Positions 34,688-45,654 are shown, counted from the stretch's first letter. The stretch is DNA of 64,000 nt from an uncultured Peptococcaceae bacterium (GCA_947625705.1 CANQPG010000003.1:1-64000), one strand, 5' to 3'. A program made the numbers and translations. Notes: generated by a model not told the origin, from the letters alone.

Positions 34688-35398
34688 GTGATAGATATGC
34701 AGAATGTGATCGGCTGGTTTGGGCGCGGCGGGCGGCTGCGCCGCGTTTTGGGGATATTGCTGGCGCTTATGGTGTTCGGCGCGGTGTGGGCGCTGGGCGT
34801 GAATTTTTACGTGCAGCACAGCGGCGGGCGGAATATCGTCACGGCCGACGCGGCGGCGGCGCTTTCGGATATCGACTGTATCATCGTGCTGGGCTGCAAG
34901 GTGGAGGCCGACGGCCGGCCTGCCCCCATGCTGACTGACCGTCTGGAGACGGGGATCGCGCTCTATCAGGCGGGGGCTGCCCCCAAAATGTTGATGAGCG
35001 GCGACCACGGGCGCGTGGAGTATGACGAGGTGAACGCGATGAAGCAATACGCGATCGACGCGGGCGTTCCCTCCTCCGACATTTTTATGGATCACGCCGG
35101 GTTTTCCACCTACGAGACGATGTATCGCGCGCGGGCGGTGTTCGGCGCCGAGCGGGTGCTGGTGGTGACGCAGGAATATCATCTGTACCGGGCGCTGTAT
35201 CTGGCGCGGGCGCTGGGCTTGGAGGCTTACGGCGTGGCGGCGGATCAACGCGCATATCCCGGCGCGGCTTACCGTGAATGCCGCGAAATCCTGGCGCGGA
35301 ACAAGGACTTTTTGACCGCCATATTCCAGCCGCAGCCCACATATCTGGGCGATATGATACCGGTCTCCGGCGACGGCGACCAAACCAACGATACATAA
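34688..35398 (+). CDS. SanA/YdcF-like DUF218 membrane-associated protein
   Basis: About 236 residues. One membrane segment near the N terminus (LGILLALMVFGAVWALGVNF) precedes a DUF218 domain with CIIVLGCKVEADGRPAPML, TDRLETGIALYQAG, KMLMSGDHG, STYETMYRARAVFG and VVTQEYHLYRALYLAR. SanA-type proteins affect envelope barrier function; the reaction is unknown. GTG 34688 follows AGGGG by about five bases; ATG 34697 is an alternative. It is followed by a terminator. Confidence 0.87.
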   Translation: MIDMQNVIGWFGRGGRLRRVLGILLALMVFGAVWALGVNFYVQHSGGRNIVTADAAAALSDIDCIIVLGCKVEADGRPAPMLTDRLETGIALYQAGAAPKMLMSGDHGRVEYDEVNAMKQYAIDAGVPSSDIFMDHAGFSTYETMYRARAVFGAERVLVVTQEYHLYRALYLARALGLEAYGVAADQRAYPGAAYRECREILARNKDFLTAIFQPQPTYLGDMIPVSGDGDQTNDT

Positions 35399-35408
35399 AC
35401 GTAGTTAA

Positions 35409-35438
35409 CCCCGCCTTGCCGCAGGCGGGGTAATTTTT
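35409..35438 (+). terminator. Intrinsic terminator of the rnhA-hemW region unit
   Basis: CCCCGCCT, six-base loop, AGGCGGGG, then TAATTTTT. Confidence 0.85.
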
Positions 35439-35471
35439 AGCCGAATTGGCAAAAATTATTGCTACTATATA

Positions 35472-35500
35472 TTGACAAATGGTTCGGCGAGTGCTATTCT
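35472..35500 (+). promoter_or_regulatory. Promoter of the hrcA-grpE-dnaK-dnaJ operon
   Basis: TTGACA (35472-35477), 17-bp spacer, TATTCT (35495-35500). The transcript would start within the CIRCE element. Confidence 0.8.
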
Positions 35501-35504
35501 ATGG

Positions 35505-35531
35505 TTAGCACTCGAGGAGGTTGAGTGCTAA
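35505..35531 (+). promoter_or_regulatory. CIRCE operator, HrcA binding site
   Basis: Exact TTAGCACTC, nine-base spacer, GAGTGCTAA. HrcA should repress the heat-shock operon here and release on heat. The spacer reads GAGGAGGTT, itself a perfect ribosome-binding word. Confidence 0.98.
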
Positions 35532-35581
35532 CAAGTGATTTGGAGCGGTTTATACCGCAATTCTTTAAGGAGGAAGCCGCG

Positions 35582-36640
35582 ATGGACGAACGTAAAAAGC
35601 AAATTCTGCACGCCGTTATCCGTGATTACGTCGATGTGGGCGAGCCGGTGGGCAGCCGCACCATCGCCAAAAAGTATGACTTGGGCGTTTCTCCGGCCAC
35701 TATCCGCAACGAGATGTCTGACCTGGAGGAAATGGGCTTCATTCGCCAGCCCCACGCCTCGGCGGGACGCGTTCCCTCGGATAAGGGCTACCGCTATTAT
35801 GTCGATAACCTGATGGAGCCGGAAGAAAAGCTGCTCTCCGACGAGGAGCAGCAGCAGGTGGCTGATTTCTTCCAAAACTGCGCCGCCGAAATGGAGCAGC
35901 TGTTTCAGCAGAGCTGCCGGCTGCTTTCCAGCATGACCAATTACACCGCCATGCTGGTGAAGCCCCGCCTGGCGGACAGCGTTCTGGAGCGCTTCAAGCT
36001 GGTGCGGCTGAACGAAAACCAGCTTTTGGCCATCATGATCACCGACGACGGCAAAATTCATAACAAGATAATGAACGTGGCGGCGGCGCTTCCGGACGCC
36101 AAGCTGGCGGAGCTGGAGGCCGTTTTGCAGGAGCGTCTGCTGGGGCGGTCTCTCGCCGATGTGACGGATTCGCTGGTGGCCGAGGCGGCCAAACACCTGC
36201 TGGAGCAGCAAAACCTGCTGCGTCAGACGTTTGACCTGCTGCGGGAGCTGCTGTTTGATTACCGGGACGAGGGCAGCCACAACAAACCGCTGATCCAGGG
36301 GACGCTGAACCTTTTGAAGCAGCCGGAGTTCCACGACGTCGACACCGTGCGGGAATTGTTCTCCGCGCTCGAGACCGACGACGTGGTAAAAGAGCTGCTG
36401 CTGATGGCGTCGGAAAAGCGGCGCGGCACGGTGGTGTATATTGGCGACGAGTTAAGCCCGCAAGGCATGTCCGCATGCAGCATGGTGACGACGCCGTATT
36501 ACGTGAACGGCGAGAAAATGGGCAGTATCGGGGTGCTCGGGCCAACCCGTATGCCGTACCCCAAGGTGATCGCGCTGGTGGAGCAGATCGGCGCGGAGGT
36601 GAGCCGCAAAATGGGCGGCAAGGCAGAGGGCGGCCAGTAG
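35582..36640 (+). CDS. hrcA: Heat-inducible transcription repressor HrcA
   Basis: 352 residues. An N-terminal winged helix (RKKQILHAVIRDYVDVGEPVG, SPATIRNEMSDLEEMGFI) is followed by the GAF-like domain (NYTAMLVKP, LNENQLLAIMITDDGKIHNK) and a C-terminal part with GVLGPTRMPYPKVIALV. ATG 35582 is chosen with AAGGAGG eight bases upstream; an upstream GTG inside the CIRCE arm is in frame but would add a non-family extension. It represses its own operon through the CIRCE site 50 bp upstream, with GroE as the usual helper. Confidence 0.97.
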   Translation: MDERKKQILHAVIRDYVDVGEPVGSRTIAKKYDLGVSPATIRNEMSDLEEMGFIRQPHASAGRVPSDKGYRYYVDNLMEPEEKLLSDEEQQQVADFFQNCAAEMEQLFQQSCRLLSSMTNYTAMLVKPRLADSVLERFKLVRLNENQLLAIMITDDGKIHNKIMNVAAALPDAKLAELEAVLQERLLGRSLADVTDSLVAEAAKHLLEQQNLLRQTFDLLRELLFDYRDEGSHNKPLIQGTLNLLKQPEFHDVDTVRELFSALETDDVVKELLLMASEKRRGTVVYIGDELSPQGMSACSMVTTPYYVNGEKMGSIGVLGPTRMPYPKVIALVEQIGAEVSRKMGGKAEGGQ

Positions 36641-36672
36641 CCGCCGCCTGAGAAGAAATTGAGGTGAATGTT

Positions 36673-37302
36673 TTGGAGCATAAAAACCAGCCGTTGGAAG
36701 AACAAATAAAAGAAGAACAAATGCAGGAAGAAATGAACGAAACTGCCGAAGCGGCCGATACCGCGGAAGCAGCTGATACCGCGGCAGACGCGGCAGAGCC
36801 GGACGAGGCGGAAATGCCGCCGGAGGAGGCTCTGGCGACGCTTTCTGCCGCCTACGCTAAATTGGAGGCCGAAAAGCAGGCGCTGGATAACCAGCTGCTG
36901 CGTTTGCAGGCCGATTTTGACAACTTCCGCCGCCGCACGCGGGCGGAAAAAGAGGAATGGAACCAAAACCTGACCGCAGGCTTCTGCGGCGAGCTGCTGC
37001 CGGTTATCGATAACTTTGGCCGGGCGCTGCTGGCTCTGAAAGCCAGCGGCGCGGACGAAAGCCATTTGCAGGGCGTGGAAATGATCGCCCGGCAGCTGGG
37101 TGAGCTGCTGATAGGTAAGGGCGTGGAGCGCATTGCCACCGTCGGCGAGCCGTTTGACCCTAAGTGGCATGAGGCCATCGGGCAGACGCCGGTCACGGAC
37201 GAAGCGCAGGTGGGCATGGTGACGGAGGAAATTCAGGCCGGCTATAAGCTGGGCGGGAAGCTCCTCCGCGTCGCGATGGTGCATGTGGGCGCCAAACAAT
37301 AA
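36673..37302 (+). CDS. grpE: Nucleotide exchange factor GrpE
   Basis: 209 residues: an acidic, Glu/Ala-rich N terminus, the long coiled-coil helix (residues 60-110) with LQADFDNFRRRTRAEKEEW, and the beta-wing domain with VIDNFGRAL, GVEMIARQLGELL and VEEP-like VTEEIQAGYKLGGKLLRVAMV. It speeds ADP release from DnaK. The start is set at TTG 36673, six bases after GAGGTG; GTG 36664 overlaps that site. dnaK begins 62 bp later. Confidence 0.96.
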   Translation: MEHKNQPLEEQIKEEQMQEEMNETAEAADTAEAADTAADAAEPDEAEMPPEEALATLSAAYAKLEAEKQALDNQLLRLQADFDNFRRRTRAEKEEWNQNLTAGFCGELLPVIDNFGRALLALKASGADESHLQGVEMIARQLGELLIGKGVERIATVGEPFDPKWHEAIGQTPVTDEAQVGMVTEEIQAGYKLGGKLLRVAMVHVGAKQ

Positions 37303-37343
37303 TAATTTCGGCAAAAAATATTTTTAGCATATAAAAAGCGTAA

Positions 37344-39224
<1,881 letters not shown>

Positions 39225-39260
39225 AGCCGGGAAATTTAAGGGATCCGGGTGGATTAATCA

Positions 39261-40439
39261 ATGAGCAATAAGGATTATTATGCAGTTCTCGGCGTCTCCA
39301 AGGGCGCGACGGACGAGGAGATAAAAAAGGCCTACAAGCAGCAGGTGAAGAAATATCACCCCGATTTAAACCCCGACAGCAAGACCGCCGAGGAGAAGAT
39401 GAAAGAGGTCAACGAGGCGTATGAGGTGCTCTCCAACAAGGAGAAGCGCGCCCGCTATGACCAGTTCGGCGCGGACGGCGTGAACGGCAATTACGCCGGG
39501 GGCGCGGGCTATGGCGGCGCCGGCTTCGGCGGGGCTGATTTCGGCGATATCTTTGATATGTTCTTCGGCGGCGCGGGCGGGCGCGGCGGCGGCGCACGGC
39601 GGCAGAATATGGCGCGTCAGGGCGACGATCTGCGGCTGGACGTGAAAGTGAGCTTTGAGGAAGCCGCCAAAGGCACGACGCGCGAAGTGCCGCTGACCAG
39701 AAGCGAAGCCTGCCCCGATTGCAAGGGCACCGGCGCCAAAGCCGGTACCGGGCGCGTCACCTGCCCGCAATGCGGCGGCAGCGGCCAGGTCAGCACGGTG
39801 CAAAGCACGCCGCTGGGGCAGTTCCAGACGGTGAAGACCTGCCCGCGCTGCGGCGGCCGGGGCAGCGTGGTGGAAACGCCTTGCCCGGGCTGCAACGGCA
39901 GCGGCCGGGTGCGTAAGCAGCGCAAGATCAAGATCAACATTCCGGCGGGCGTGGATAACGATTCGCGGCTCCGTATGTCCGGTGAGGGCGAGGGCGGCTA
40001 TAACGGCGGCCCCGCGGGCGATCTTTACATCTTTGTGACGGTGGAGCCGCACAAATACTTCCGCCGCAACGGCGACGATATCCTCTGCGACCTGCCCATC
40101 GACATGGTGCAGGCGGCGCTGGGCGACGAGGTTGAGGTGGAAACGCTGGACGGCAAGGTGAAGCTGACGATCCCCGAGGGGACGCAGAGCGGCACTTCTT
40201 TCCGCCTGCGCGGGCGGGGCTTCCCGAAGCTGCGCGGCTACGGCAAGGGCGACCAGAACGTGCGGGTGAACGTCATCACGCCGAAAAACCTCTCGCCGGA
40301 GCAAAAAGAGCTGCTGCGTAAGTTTGCGGCCAGTCTGGGCGCCAAACCCGGCGGCGGCACGGGCGGCGGCAGCGCCAAGCCCAAGGATAAAGATAAACCG
40401 AAAGGGTTTTTCAATAAACTTAAAGACAGCATAAGCTAG
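39261..40439 (+). CDS. dnaJ: Co-chaperone DnaJ (Hsp40)
   Basis: 392 residues: a J-domain with the HPD motif (KKYHPDLNP), a Gly/Phe-rich linker (residues 75-115), four zinc motifs CPDCKGTG, CPQCGGSG, CPRCGGRG and CPGCNGSG, the C-terminal substrate domains (IPEGTQSGTSFRLRGRGFP) and a Gly/Lys-rich tail. It delivers substrates to DnaK and stimulates its ATPase. A terminator after it probably reduces transcription into prmA. Confidence 0.99.
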   Translation: MSNKDYYAVLGVSKGATDEEIKKAYKQQVKKYHPDLNPDSKTAEEKMKEVNEAYEVLSNKEKRARYDQFGADGVNGNYAGGAGYGGAGFGGADFGDIFDMFFGGAGGRGGGARRQNMARQGDDLRLDVKVSFEEAAKGTTREVPLTRSEACPDCKGTGAKAGTGRVTCPQCGGSGQVSTVQSTPLGQFQTVKTCPRCGGRGSVVETPCPGCNGSGRVRKQRKIKINIPAGVDNDSRLRMSGEGEGGYNGGPAGDLYIFVTVEPHKYFRRNGDDILCDLPIDMVQAALGDEVEVETLDGKVKLTIPEGTQSGTSFRLRGRGFPKLRGYGKGDQNVRVNVITPKNLSPEQKELLRKFAASLGAKPGGGTGGGSAKPKDKDKPKGFFNKLKDSIS

Positions 40440-40443
40440 GACA

Positions 40444-40489
40444 AAAAGCGACCGGAGTACACCCTCTTTGGGGGTACTCTGGCGCTTTT
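40444..40489 (+). terminator. Terminator after dnaJ
   Basis: AAAAGCG / CGCTTTT outer and GAGTAC / GTACTC, CCC / GGG inner stems, then GTTTG. A moderate T-run may allow read-through into prmA. Confidence 0.7.
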
Positions 40490-40514
40490 GTTTGTTTAAG
40501 AGGGGTAAAATGCG

Positions 40515-41513
40515 ATGATTTGGTTAGAGGCGAAAATTACGACGACGCAGGCGGGCGCGGAGCGCCTGGCGGGCGAGCTGCTGCGCCTTGGCGTGGCGGG
40601 CTGGCAGCAGGAGAGCGCCCCGGAGCTTAGGGCGTATCTGAACGACCCACAGGCTCCGTTTGATTACGCGGACGCAGCACTTGCCGCGAGCGCCGAGGGC
40701 GAGGGCGTGACGCTGACCCTCTATTTGGCGGAAGATGAGCAGGGCGCGGGTATTATTGCGGCGCTGGAGGATTTGCTGCCCCGGCTGAAGCAGGCGGACG
40801 CGGCGGGCGCGTGGGGCGAACTGACGCTTGCTGTGCGGCGGCGCAATTCCGAGGAGTGGGAGGATAACTGGAAACAGTATTACAAACCGTTCAAAATCGG
40901 GCAAAGGCTGGTCGTCTGCCCCTCGTGGGAGGAATACGCGCCCGCGGCGGGCGAAAAGCTGCTGCTGATCGAGCCGGGCGGCAGCTTCGGCACCGGCCAG
41001 CATTATACCACCCGGCTTTGTCTGGAGCTGCTGGAGCAGTTTCTGCCGCCATCTGCCAAGCTGCTTGATCTCGGCTGCGGCACCGGTATTTTATCCATCG
41101 GGGCGCTGCATTTGGGGGCAGATATGGCCGTCGGCGTGGATATTGAGGAGCACGCGGCCAGGGCTGCGGCGGAAAACGCGGCGCGAAACGGCTATGCTGC
41201 GCCGCAATACCGGGCGCTTTGGGGCGATATTCTGGCGGACGAAACACTGCCGCCCAAACTTTTGGGCTATGCAGCGGGCGGCGGATATGATATAATTACG
41301 GTGAACATTGTGGCCGACGTGATCATGGCGATGAGCGGCCTGTTTGCCGGGCTGCTGGCGGGCGCGGGGCTGGTGATAGCCTCCGGTGTGATCGATAGCC
41401 GCCGGGCGGAAGTGCTGCAAACCATGCGTGGGCAGGGATATGACTTGCTGGCGGAGCGGGAGGAAAACGGCTGGTGCGCGTTCGCGTTCCGCCTGGCTGA
41501 AAAGGAGGCGTAA
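40515..41513 (+). CDS. prmA: Ribosomal protein L11 methyltransferase
   Basis: 332 residues. The N-terminal L11-recognition domain (MIWLEAKITTTQAGAERLAG) and the central signature WEDNWKQYYKPFKIG are present. The SAM-binding part has EPGGSFGTGQHYTTRLCLELL, LLDLGCGTGILSIGAL and TVNIVADVI. It trimethylates ribosomal protein L11. Placement after dnaJ is a conserved Firmicute arrangement. mtaD starts 1 bp after its stop, so the two are translationally close. Confidence 0.96.
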   Translation: MIWLEAKITTTQAGAERLAGELLRLGVAGWQQESAPELRAYLNDPQAPFDYADAALAASAEGEGVTLTLYLAEDEQGAGIIAALEDLLPRLKQADAAGAWGELTLAVRRRNSEEWEDNWKQYYKPFKIGQRLVVCPSWEEYAPAAGEKLLLIEPGGSFGTGQHYTTRLCLELLEQFLPPSAKLLDLGCGTGILSIGALHLGADMAVGVDIEEHAARAAAENAARNGYAAPQYRALWGDILADETLPPKLLGYAAGGGYDIITVNIVADVIMAMSGLFAGLLAGAGLVIASGVIDSRRAEVLQTMRGQGYDLLAEREENGWCAFAFRLAEKEA

Positions 41514-41514
41514 T

Positions 41515-42807
41515 ATGGCTATCATTTTTCGCAACGTGCGGTATCTGACGCCCGATTTTACCGTGGCCGAGGGTACGGTGGGGGTGCAGGGCAAGGATAT
41601 CGTTTACATCGGCGCGGAGCCGCCGCAAAACCTTGACCCCGCCGCCACCATCATTGACGGGCGGGGCAGGCTGCTGCTGCCGGGGCTGTGCAATATCCAC
41701 ACCCACCTGGCGATGGATCTGCTGCGCGGCTACGGCGAAAACCTGAGCTTACAGGACTGGCTGTTCACGCGCATTTTCCCGTTTGAGGCGAAACTAAGCT
41801 CCAACGCGATCTACTGGGGCGCGCAGCTCGCGATCGCGGAGAGCCTGCGCTTCGGCGTGACGGCGGCGACGGATATGTATATGGACGTGGACGCGGTGTG
41901 CCGGGCGGCGGCGGCAAGCGGCTTTAAGCTGAACGCGGCGCTGATGGCTCCGGTCGGCGCGGATAAAACCGGCGAGCAGCCGTTCCCCGGCGCTATGGCG
42001 GCGCTGGAAAGATGGCATAATTACGACGGCGGTCGTATCAAGATCGACAGCTATATTCACGCGGAATACACCACCGACGAGGCGACCTGCTTACTTATGC
42101 GGGATATCGCCAAGGCGCACGGCCTGAATATGCACCTGCACCTTTCCGAAACCAAGCTGGAGCATGAGGAGTGCAAGGGGCGGCACGGCGGGCTTACCCC
42201 CGCTGGCTGGTTTGCACGGCTGGGCGTGTTCGACGTGCCCACCACCGTGGCTCATGCCGTTTGGGTGGACGACGCGGATATTGAAGTTTTGGCGGCGCAT
42301 GGCGTGACTGTGGCGCATAACCCGGTCAGCAATTTGAAACTGGCCAGCGGCATTGCCCCGGTGCCGCAAATGCTGGCGGCGGGCGTGAACGTCGGCCTGG
42401 GGACGGACAGCTCGGCCAGCAACAACAACCAGAACCTCTGGGAGGAAATGAAGCTGATGGGGCTGCTGCACAAAGCGAATACCGGCGATCCCACGGTCAT
42501 CACGCCGCGTGAGGTTTTGCAGGCGGCCACATTGAACGGCGCAAAGTCGCAGGGGCGTGAAGATACCGGCGTCATCGCGGTGGGCAAGCGCGCCGACTTA
42601 CAGCTTTTGAACATCGACCAGCCGCATTACGCGCCCTGCTATGACTGGCTGAACAATCTGGTCTTCGCCGCGCAGGGGGCGGACGTGGTGCTGACGATGG
42701 TGGACGGCCAGATACTTTACCGTGACGGCGAGTATCCGACGCTGGACGTGGAGCAAATCGTCCATGAGGTGGAGCAGGAGCGCCGGCGTATTCTGGCGGA
42801 ACTGTAA
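41515..42807 (+). CDS. mtaD: 5-methylthioadenosine/S-adenosylhomocysteine deaminase family amidohydrolase
   Basis: 430 residues of the metal-dependent amidohydrolase fold. Ligands: CNIHTHLAMDLLRG (HxH), HLHLSETKLEH, TVAHAVWVDD (His) and GTDSSASNNNQNLWEE (Asp). The MDLLRG and SNNNQN stretches are typical of the MTA/SAH deaminase group. It would turn SAH or MTA into the inosine form, clearing the by-product of methyltransferases such as PrmA. AAGGAGG lies ten bases before ATG 41515. Other nucleoside or guanine deaminases are the main alternative. Confidence 0.88.
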   Translation: MAIIFRNVRYLTPDFTVAEGTVGVQGKDIVYIGAEPPQNLDPAATIIDGRGRLLLPGLCNIHTHLAMDLLRGYGENLSLQDWLFTRIFPFEAKLSSNAIYWGAQLAIAESLRFGVTAATDMYMDVDAVCRAAAASGFKLNAALMAPVGADKTGEQPFPGAMAALERWHNYDGGRIKIDSYIHAEYTTDEATCLLMRDIAKAHGLNMHLHLSETKLEHEECKGRHGGLTPAGWFARLGVFDVPTTVAHAVWVDDADIEVLAAHGVTVAHNPVSNLKLASGIAPVPQMLAAGVNVGLGTDSSASNNNQNLWEEMKLMGLLHKANTGDPTVITPREVLQAATLNGAKSQGREDTGVIAVGKRADLQLLNIDQPHYAPCYDWLNNLVFAAQGADVVLTMVDGQILYRDGEYPTLDVEQIVHEVEQERRRILAEL

Positions 42808-42819
42808 AAAACAGCATAC

Positions 42820-42857
42820 AAAAACCGCACTACTCAAAGTAGTGCGGTTATCTTTTT
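42820..42857. terminator. Bidirectional terminator between mtaD and the ABC transporter operon
   Basis: ACCGCACTAC / GTAGTGCGGT stem with T-runs on both strands, between convergent genes. Confidence 0.88.
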
Positions 42858-42863
42858 ACAGCA

Positions 42864-43115
42864 TTAACCGGGCAGGCCGCGCGATTGTCTGTCCATATCC
42901 TCAACGACAATGTCATAAATCTCGCCGAGGGTGGCGGCGTATGCCAGCAGCAGCCAAGGCTTGTTGGTGTGAAAGTGTATTTTGATCAGCGAACTGTCAC
43001 CGACGGCCAACAGGCTGTCGCCCGCAAAATGCTCACGTATATACTGATTGATCGCGTCCTCGTCCAAATCGTGCCCGTCGATCAAAAGCTGTGTGTCATA
43101 TCTGAATTCCAGCAT
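42864..43115 (-). CDS. Stand-alone FakA/YloV C-terminal-like domain protein
   Basis: 83 residues. The sequence FRYDTQLLIDG ... GDSLLAVGDSSLIKIHFHTN and LLAYAATLGEIYDIVVEDM matches the region of fatty-acid kinase FakA (YloV, DAK-type) that reads GDSLVVVGD...KVHVHTN...YGELHDI. The DhaL-like kinase domain is absent. The gene has a good GAGGAG site and sits 9 bp after glnQ as the last gene of the amino-acid transporter operon, so it looks intact and not a leftover. It may bind a ligand or regulate transport or fatty-acid metabolism; that is open. Homology is by pattern only. Confidence 0.7.
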   Translation of the reverse strand: MLEFRYDTQLLIDGHDLDEDAINQYIREHFAGDSLLAVGDSSLIKIHFHTNKPWLLLAYAATLGEIYDIVVEDMDRQSRGLPG

Positions 43116-43124
43116 AGTAACTCC

Positions 43125-43865
43125 TCAGTTGTTCATAAACCGCGAAAGGAATTCCTTGGTGCGCGGGTTCTGCGGGTTGGTGAATATCTGCTGCGGCGAG
43201 CCTTCCTCGGCGATCACGCCCTTATCCATAAAAATGGTGCGGGTGCTGACGTCGCGGGCAAACGCCATCTCGTGCGTCACGATGATCATCGTCATGCCCT
43301 CCTGCGCCAGGGTGCGGATAACGTCCAGCACCTCGCCGACCATCTCCGGGTCAAGCGCGGAAGTCGGCTCGTCGAACAGCAGCACCTCGGGCTGCATGCA
43401 CAGCGCCCGCGCGATGGCCACACGCTGCTTTTGGCCGCCGGAAAGCTGCTTCGGCCGCGCGTTGATGTAAGGCTCCATGCCTACCTGCGTCAGATAGCGG
43501 AGCGCCAGCTCGTGCGCGTAATTCTTGTCCTTTTTCAGCACCTTGGTCACGCCGATGGTGCAGTTGTCCAGCACCGACATGTTATCAAACAGGTTGAAGC
43601 TTTGGAACACCATGCCCACCTTGGCGCGGTAGGCGGTGACGTTGTTCGCCTTATCCAGAATATTCAGGCCGTTGTGCAGGATCTCGCCGCCGCTGGGGCG
43701 TTCCAGCACGTTGATACAGCGGAGCAGGGTGCTTTTGCCGCTGCCGGAAGCGCCGATAATGCTGGTGATGTCGCCGGGGTAAATGGTGAAATCAATGTCT
43801 TTCAGCACGTTGTTCTTGCCAAAGGATTTTTGCAGGTGGCGTATCTCCAAAATTGCCTCGCTCAT
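43125..43865 (-). CDS. glnQ: Polar amino-acid ABC transporter ATP-binding protein
   Basis: 246 residues. Walker [15 protein letters not shown]-loop VFQSFNLF, signature [15 protein letters not shown], Walker [15 protein letters not shown] and the switch His (VTHEMAFA) are all present. It powers uptake by the permease it overlaps with: the glnQ start ATG and the permease stop share an ATGA. Substrate is probably a polar amino acid such as Gln, Glu or cystine, judged from family similarity. Confidence 0.95.
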   Translation of the reverse strand: MSEAILEIRHLQKSFGKNNVLKDIDFTIYPGDITSIIGASGSGKSTLLRCINVLERPSGGEILHNGLNILDKANNVTAYRAKVGMVFQSFNLFDNMSVLDNCTIGVTKVLKKDKNYAHELALRYLTQVGMEPYINARPKQLSGGQKQRVAIARALCMQPEVLLFDEPTSALDPEMVGEVLDVIRTLAQEGMTMIIVTHEMAFARDVSTRTIFMDKGVIAEEGSPQQIFTNPQNPRTKEFLSRFMNN

Positions 43866-44671
43866 GCCGGATCACCGTCCTTCGGTTCGTTGGGGTATTT
43901 CACCATGCCGCTGGTGTGCGCCAGCGTGTCGGTGGTCGCCAGGTCATAGCTATCCGCGCCGTCGATGTGCTTCTCCATCAGCCGCAGCAGGCGCGAGCAG
44001 ACAAACGTCAGCGTCAGGTAGATCAGGCTGACGATAGTGAAAGACTCAAACGTGGTGTAATAGGTACCCGCCACCGCCTTGCCGTGATACATCAGCTCGC
44101 AGACGGAGATGACCGACAGCACCGAGGTATCCTTGATGTTGATGATCAGGTTGTTGCCGATCTGCGGCATGATGTTGCGGATCGCCTGCGGCAGGATAAC
44201 GTAAAGCATGGTCTGGAAGTGGGTCATGCCGATGGCTTTCGCGCCCTCCGTCTGGCCTTTATCCACCGAGAATATGCCGCCGCGCATGGTCTCAGCCATG
44301 TAGGCGCCGGTGTTGATGGAGACGACCACAATACCCGCCAGCGTCGTGGTGGGGCGGTACGAGGTGTATTGAATGAAGCCGTAATAGAACAGCATGGCCT
44401 GCACCATCATCGGCGTGCCGCGGAAGAACTCCACATAGACGTTCAATACCAGCTTGGCCAGCTTAACGAAAAAGCGTTTGGGCGCGCTGTCGTTTTTCGA
44501 TACGGGGATCGTCTGCACAATACCGCAGACAAAGCCGATCAGGCAGCCAAACGCCGTGCCGACCAGCGCGATCAGCAGCGTCAGCTTCGCGCCCGCTAAG
44601 TAAGCCGAGCCGTAATGGTCGGCCAGATAGAGAACTTTGCCGATAAAGCTCTCCGGTAAAACTGAGGTCAT
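43862..44671 (-). CDS. Polar amino-acid ABC transporter permease
   Basis: About 269 residues with five or more membrane helices and the HisM/GlnP-type signature [37 protein letters not shown] and [15 protein letters not shown] (EAA loop). ATG 44671 has AAAGGA nine bases upstream. A C-terminal tail of about 30 hydrophilic residues is longer than usual. It should homodimerise and pair with GlnQ and the lipoprotein encoded upstream. Confidence 0.93.
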   Translation of the reverse strand: MTSVLPESFIGKVLYLADHYGSAYLAGAKLTLLIALVGTAFGCLIGFVCGIVQTIPVSKNDSAPKRFFVKLAKLVLNVYVEFFRGTPMMVQAMLFYYGFIQYTSYRPTTTLAGIVVVSINTGAYMAETMRGGIFSVDKGQTEGAKAIGMTHFQTMLYVILPQAIRNIMPQIGNNLIINIKDTSVLSVISVCELMYHGKAVAGTYYTTFESFTIVSLIYLTLTFVCSRLLRLMEKHIDGADSYDLATTDTLAHTSGMVKYPNEPKDGDPA

Positions 44672-44724
44672 AACAGCAAATCCTTTCAGCAAATCCTATC
44701 AAGGGAAAAAACTGCCGTACCGCC

Positions 44725-44751
44725 AAAAAGAGGGGCTTTGGCAGCCCCTCT
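44725..44751 (-). terminator. Intercistronic terminator-like hairpin
   Basis: AGAGGGGCT / AGCCCCTCT stem followed on the minus strand by TTTTTGG, between the binding-protein gene and the permease gene. Such partial terminators raise the ratio of binding protein to membrane subunits. Confidence 0.75.
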
Positions 44752-44787
44752 CCGGCCGGCGGATAACAGCCGAAAGTTTATTTCCGA

Positions 44788-45654
44788 TTATTCATTGGTC
44801 AGCGGCTGCACCTTGATGGCTTCGTCCATCATCTCGGTGAAGTCGTCGGCGGTCAGCTGCTCCAGCTCCGCGTTCAGCTTGTCCAACAGCTCCGTATTGC
44901 CCTTGGCCAGCGAGATACCGATGTTGATGTCTTCCTCGGAAGCCTCGAAGTCAGCGCCCTCTTCCATCTCCAGCAGCACGAAGTTGGGGTATACGAGCTC
45001 CGCCGCCATCGCGGTGGGCATATCGGTGACTACCAGATCGACCGCGCCGGAATTCAGCGCCACCAGCATCTGCGGGGCGGACTCGGTGGCCGGCTGGATC
45101 TTGGCGTCGGGGATCTGCGGCAGCATGGTGTCATACCACACGGTGTTGATCTGGCTGGTGCAGACGGCGCCCGCCAAATCGCTTACCTTGGTGGCCGCGG
45201 CATAATCCGTGTCGTCACGGGTAACGGCCACGATGGAAGCATAGTAATAGGGCAGGGTGAAATCGACCGTTTCCAGACGCTTGGCAGTGATGCTTTGGCC
45301 GGCGATCACGCAGTCAACCACGCCGGACTGTACGGCGATCGGCAGGCTGTCCCAGTCGATCTTGTAAATTTCCAGATCATAGCCGATCTTGTCGGCCAGA
45401 TATTTGGCCATCATCACGTCATAGCCGTTGGCATACTGCGGCGAGTCTACGATCGGCACCGCGCCGTTGCTGACATCGTCCTGCGCCCAGTTGTAGGGGG
45501 CATAACCACATTCCATGCCGACGCGCAGCACGGGCTTTTCGCCCTCGTTGCCGCCGTTAGCCGGCTGCTGATCATCGCCGCCGCAGGCTGAAAGGCCTGC
45601 CAGCATGCCGCAAAGCAATGCGGCCGTTAAAAGCAAATTGAGCAGTTTCTTCAT
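44788..45654 (-). CDS. Amino-acid ABC transporter substrate-binding lipoprotein
   Basis: 288 residues with a lipoprotein signal (KKLLNLLLTAALLCGMLAG, lipobox LSAC). The SBP_bac_3 fold follows, with VLRVGMECGYAPYNW, GYDVMMAKYLADKIGYDLEI, DSLPIAVQSGVVDCVIAGQSIT, KRLETVDFTLPYY and LAKGNTELLDKLNAEL. It captures the substrate outside the membrane and hands it to the permease. A Gly/Gln/Asn linker follows the Cys. ATG 45654 is preferred, as it begins the signal peptide. Promoter and palindromic operator lie upstream. Confidence 0.94.
   Translation of the reverse strand: MKKLLNLLLTAALLCGMLAGLSACGGDDQQPANGGNEGEKPVLRVGMECGYAPYNWAQDDVSNGAVPIVDSPQYANGYDVMMAKYLADKIGYDLEIYKIDWDSLPIAVQSGVVDCVIAGQSITAKRLETVDFTLPYYYASIVAVTRDDTDYAAATKVSDLAGAVCTSQINTVWYDTMLPQIPDAKIQPATESAPQMLVALNSGAVDLVVTDMPTAMAAELVYPNFVLLEMEEGADFEASEEDINIGISLAKGNTELLDKLNAELEQLTADDFTEMMDEAIKVQPLTNE

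Noticed and set aside
42864-43115. Truncated pseudogene of a FakA kinase
   Set aside because: The frame has its own ribosome-binding site, a clean start and stop, and operon spacing of 9 bp, and there is no trace of the kinase domain nearby.
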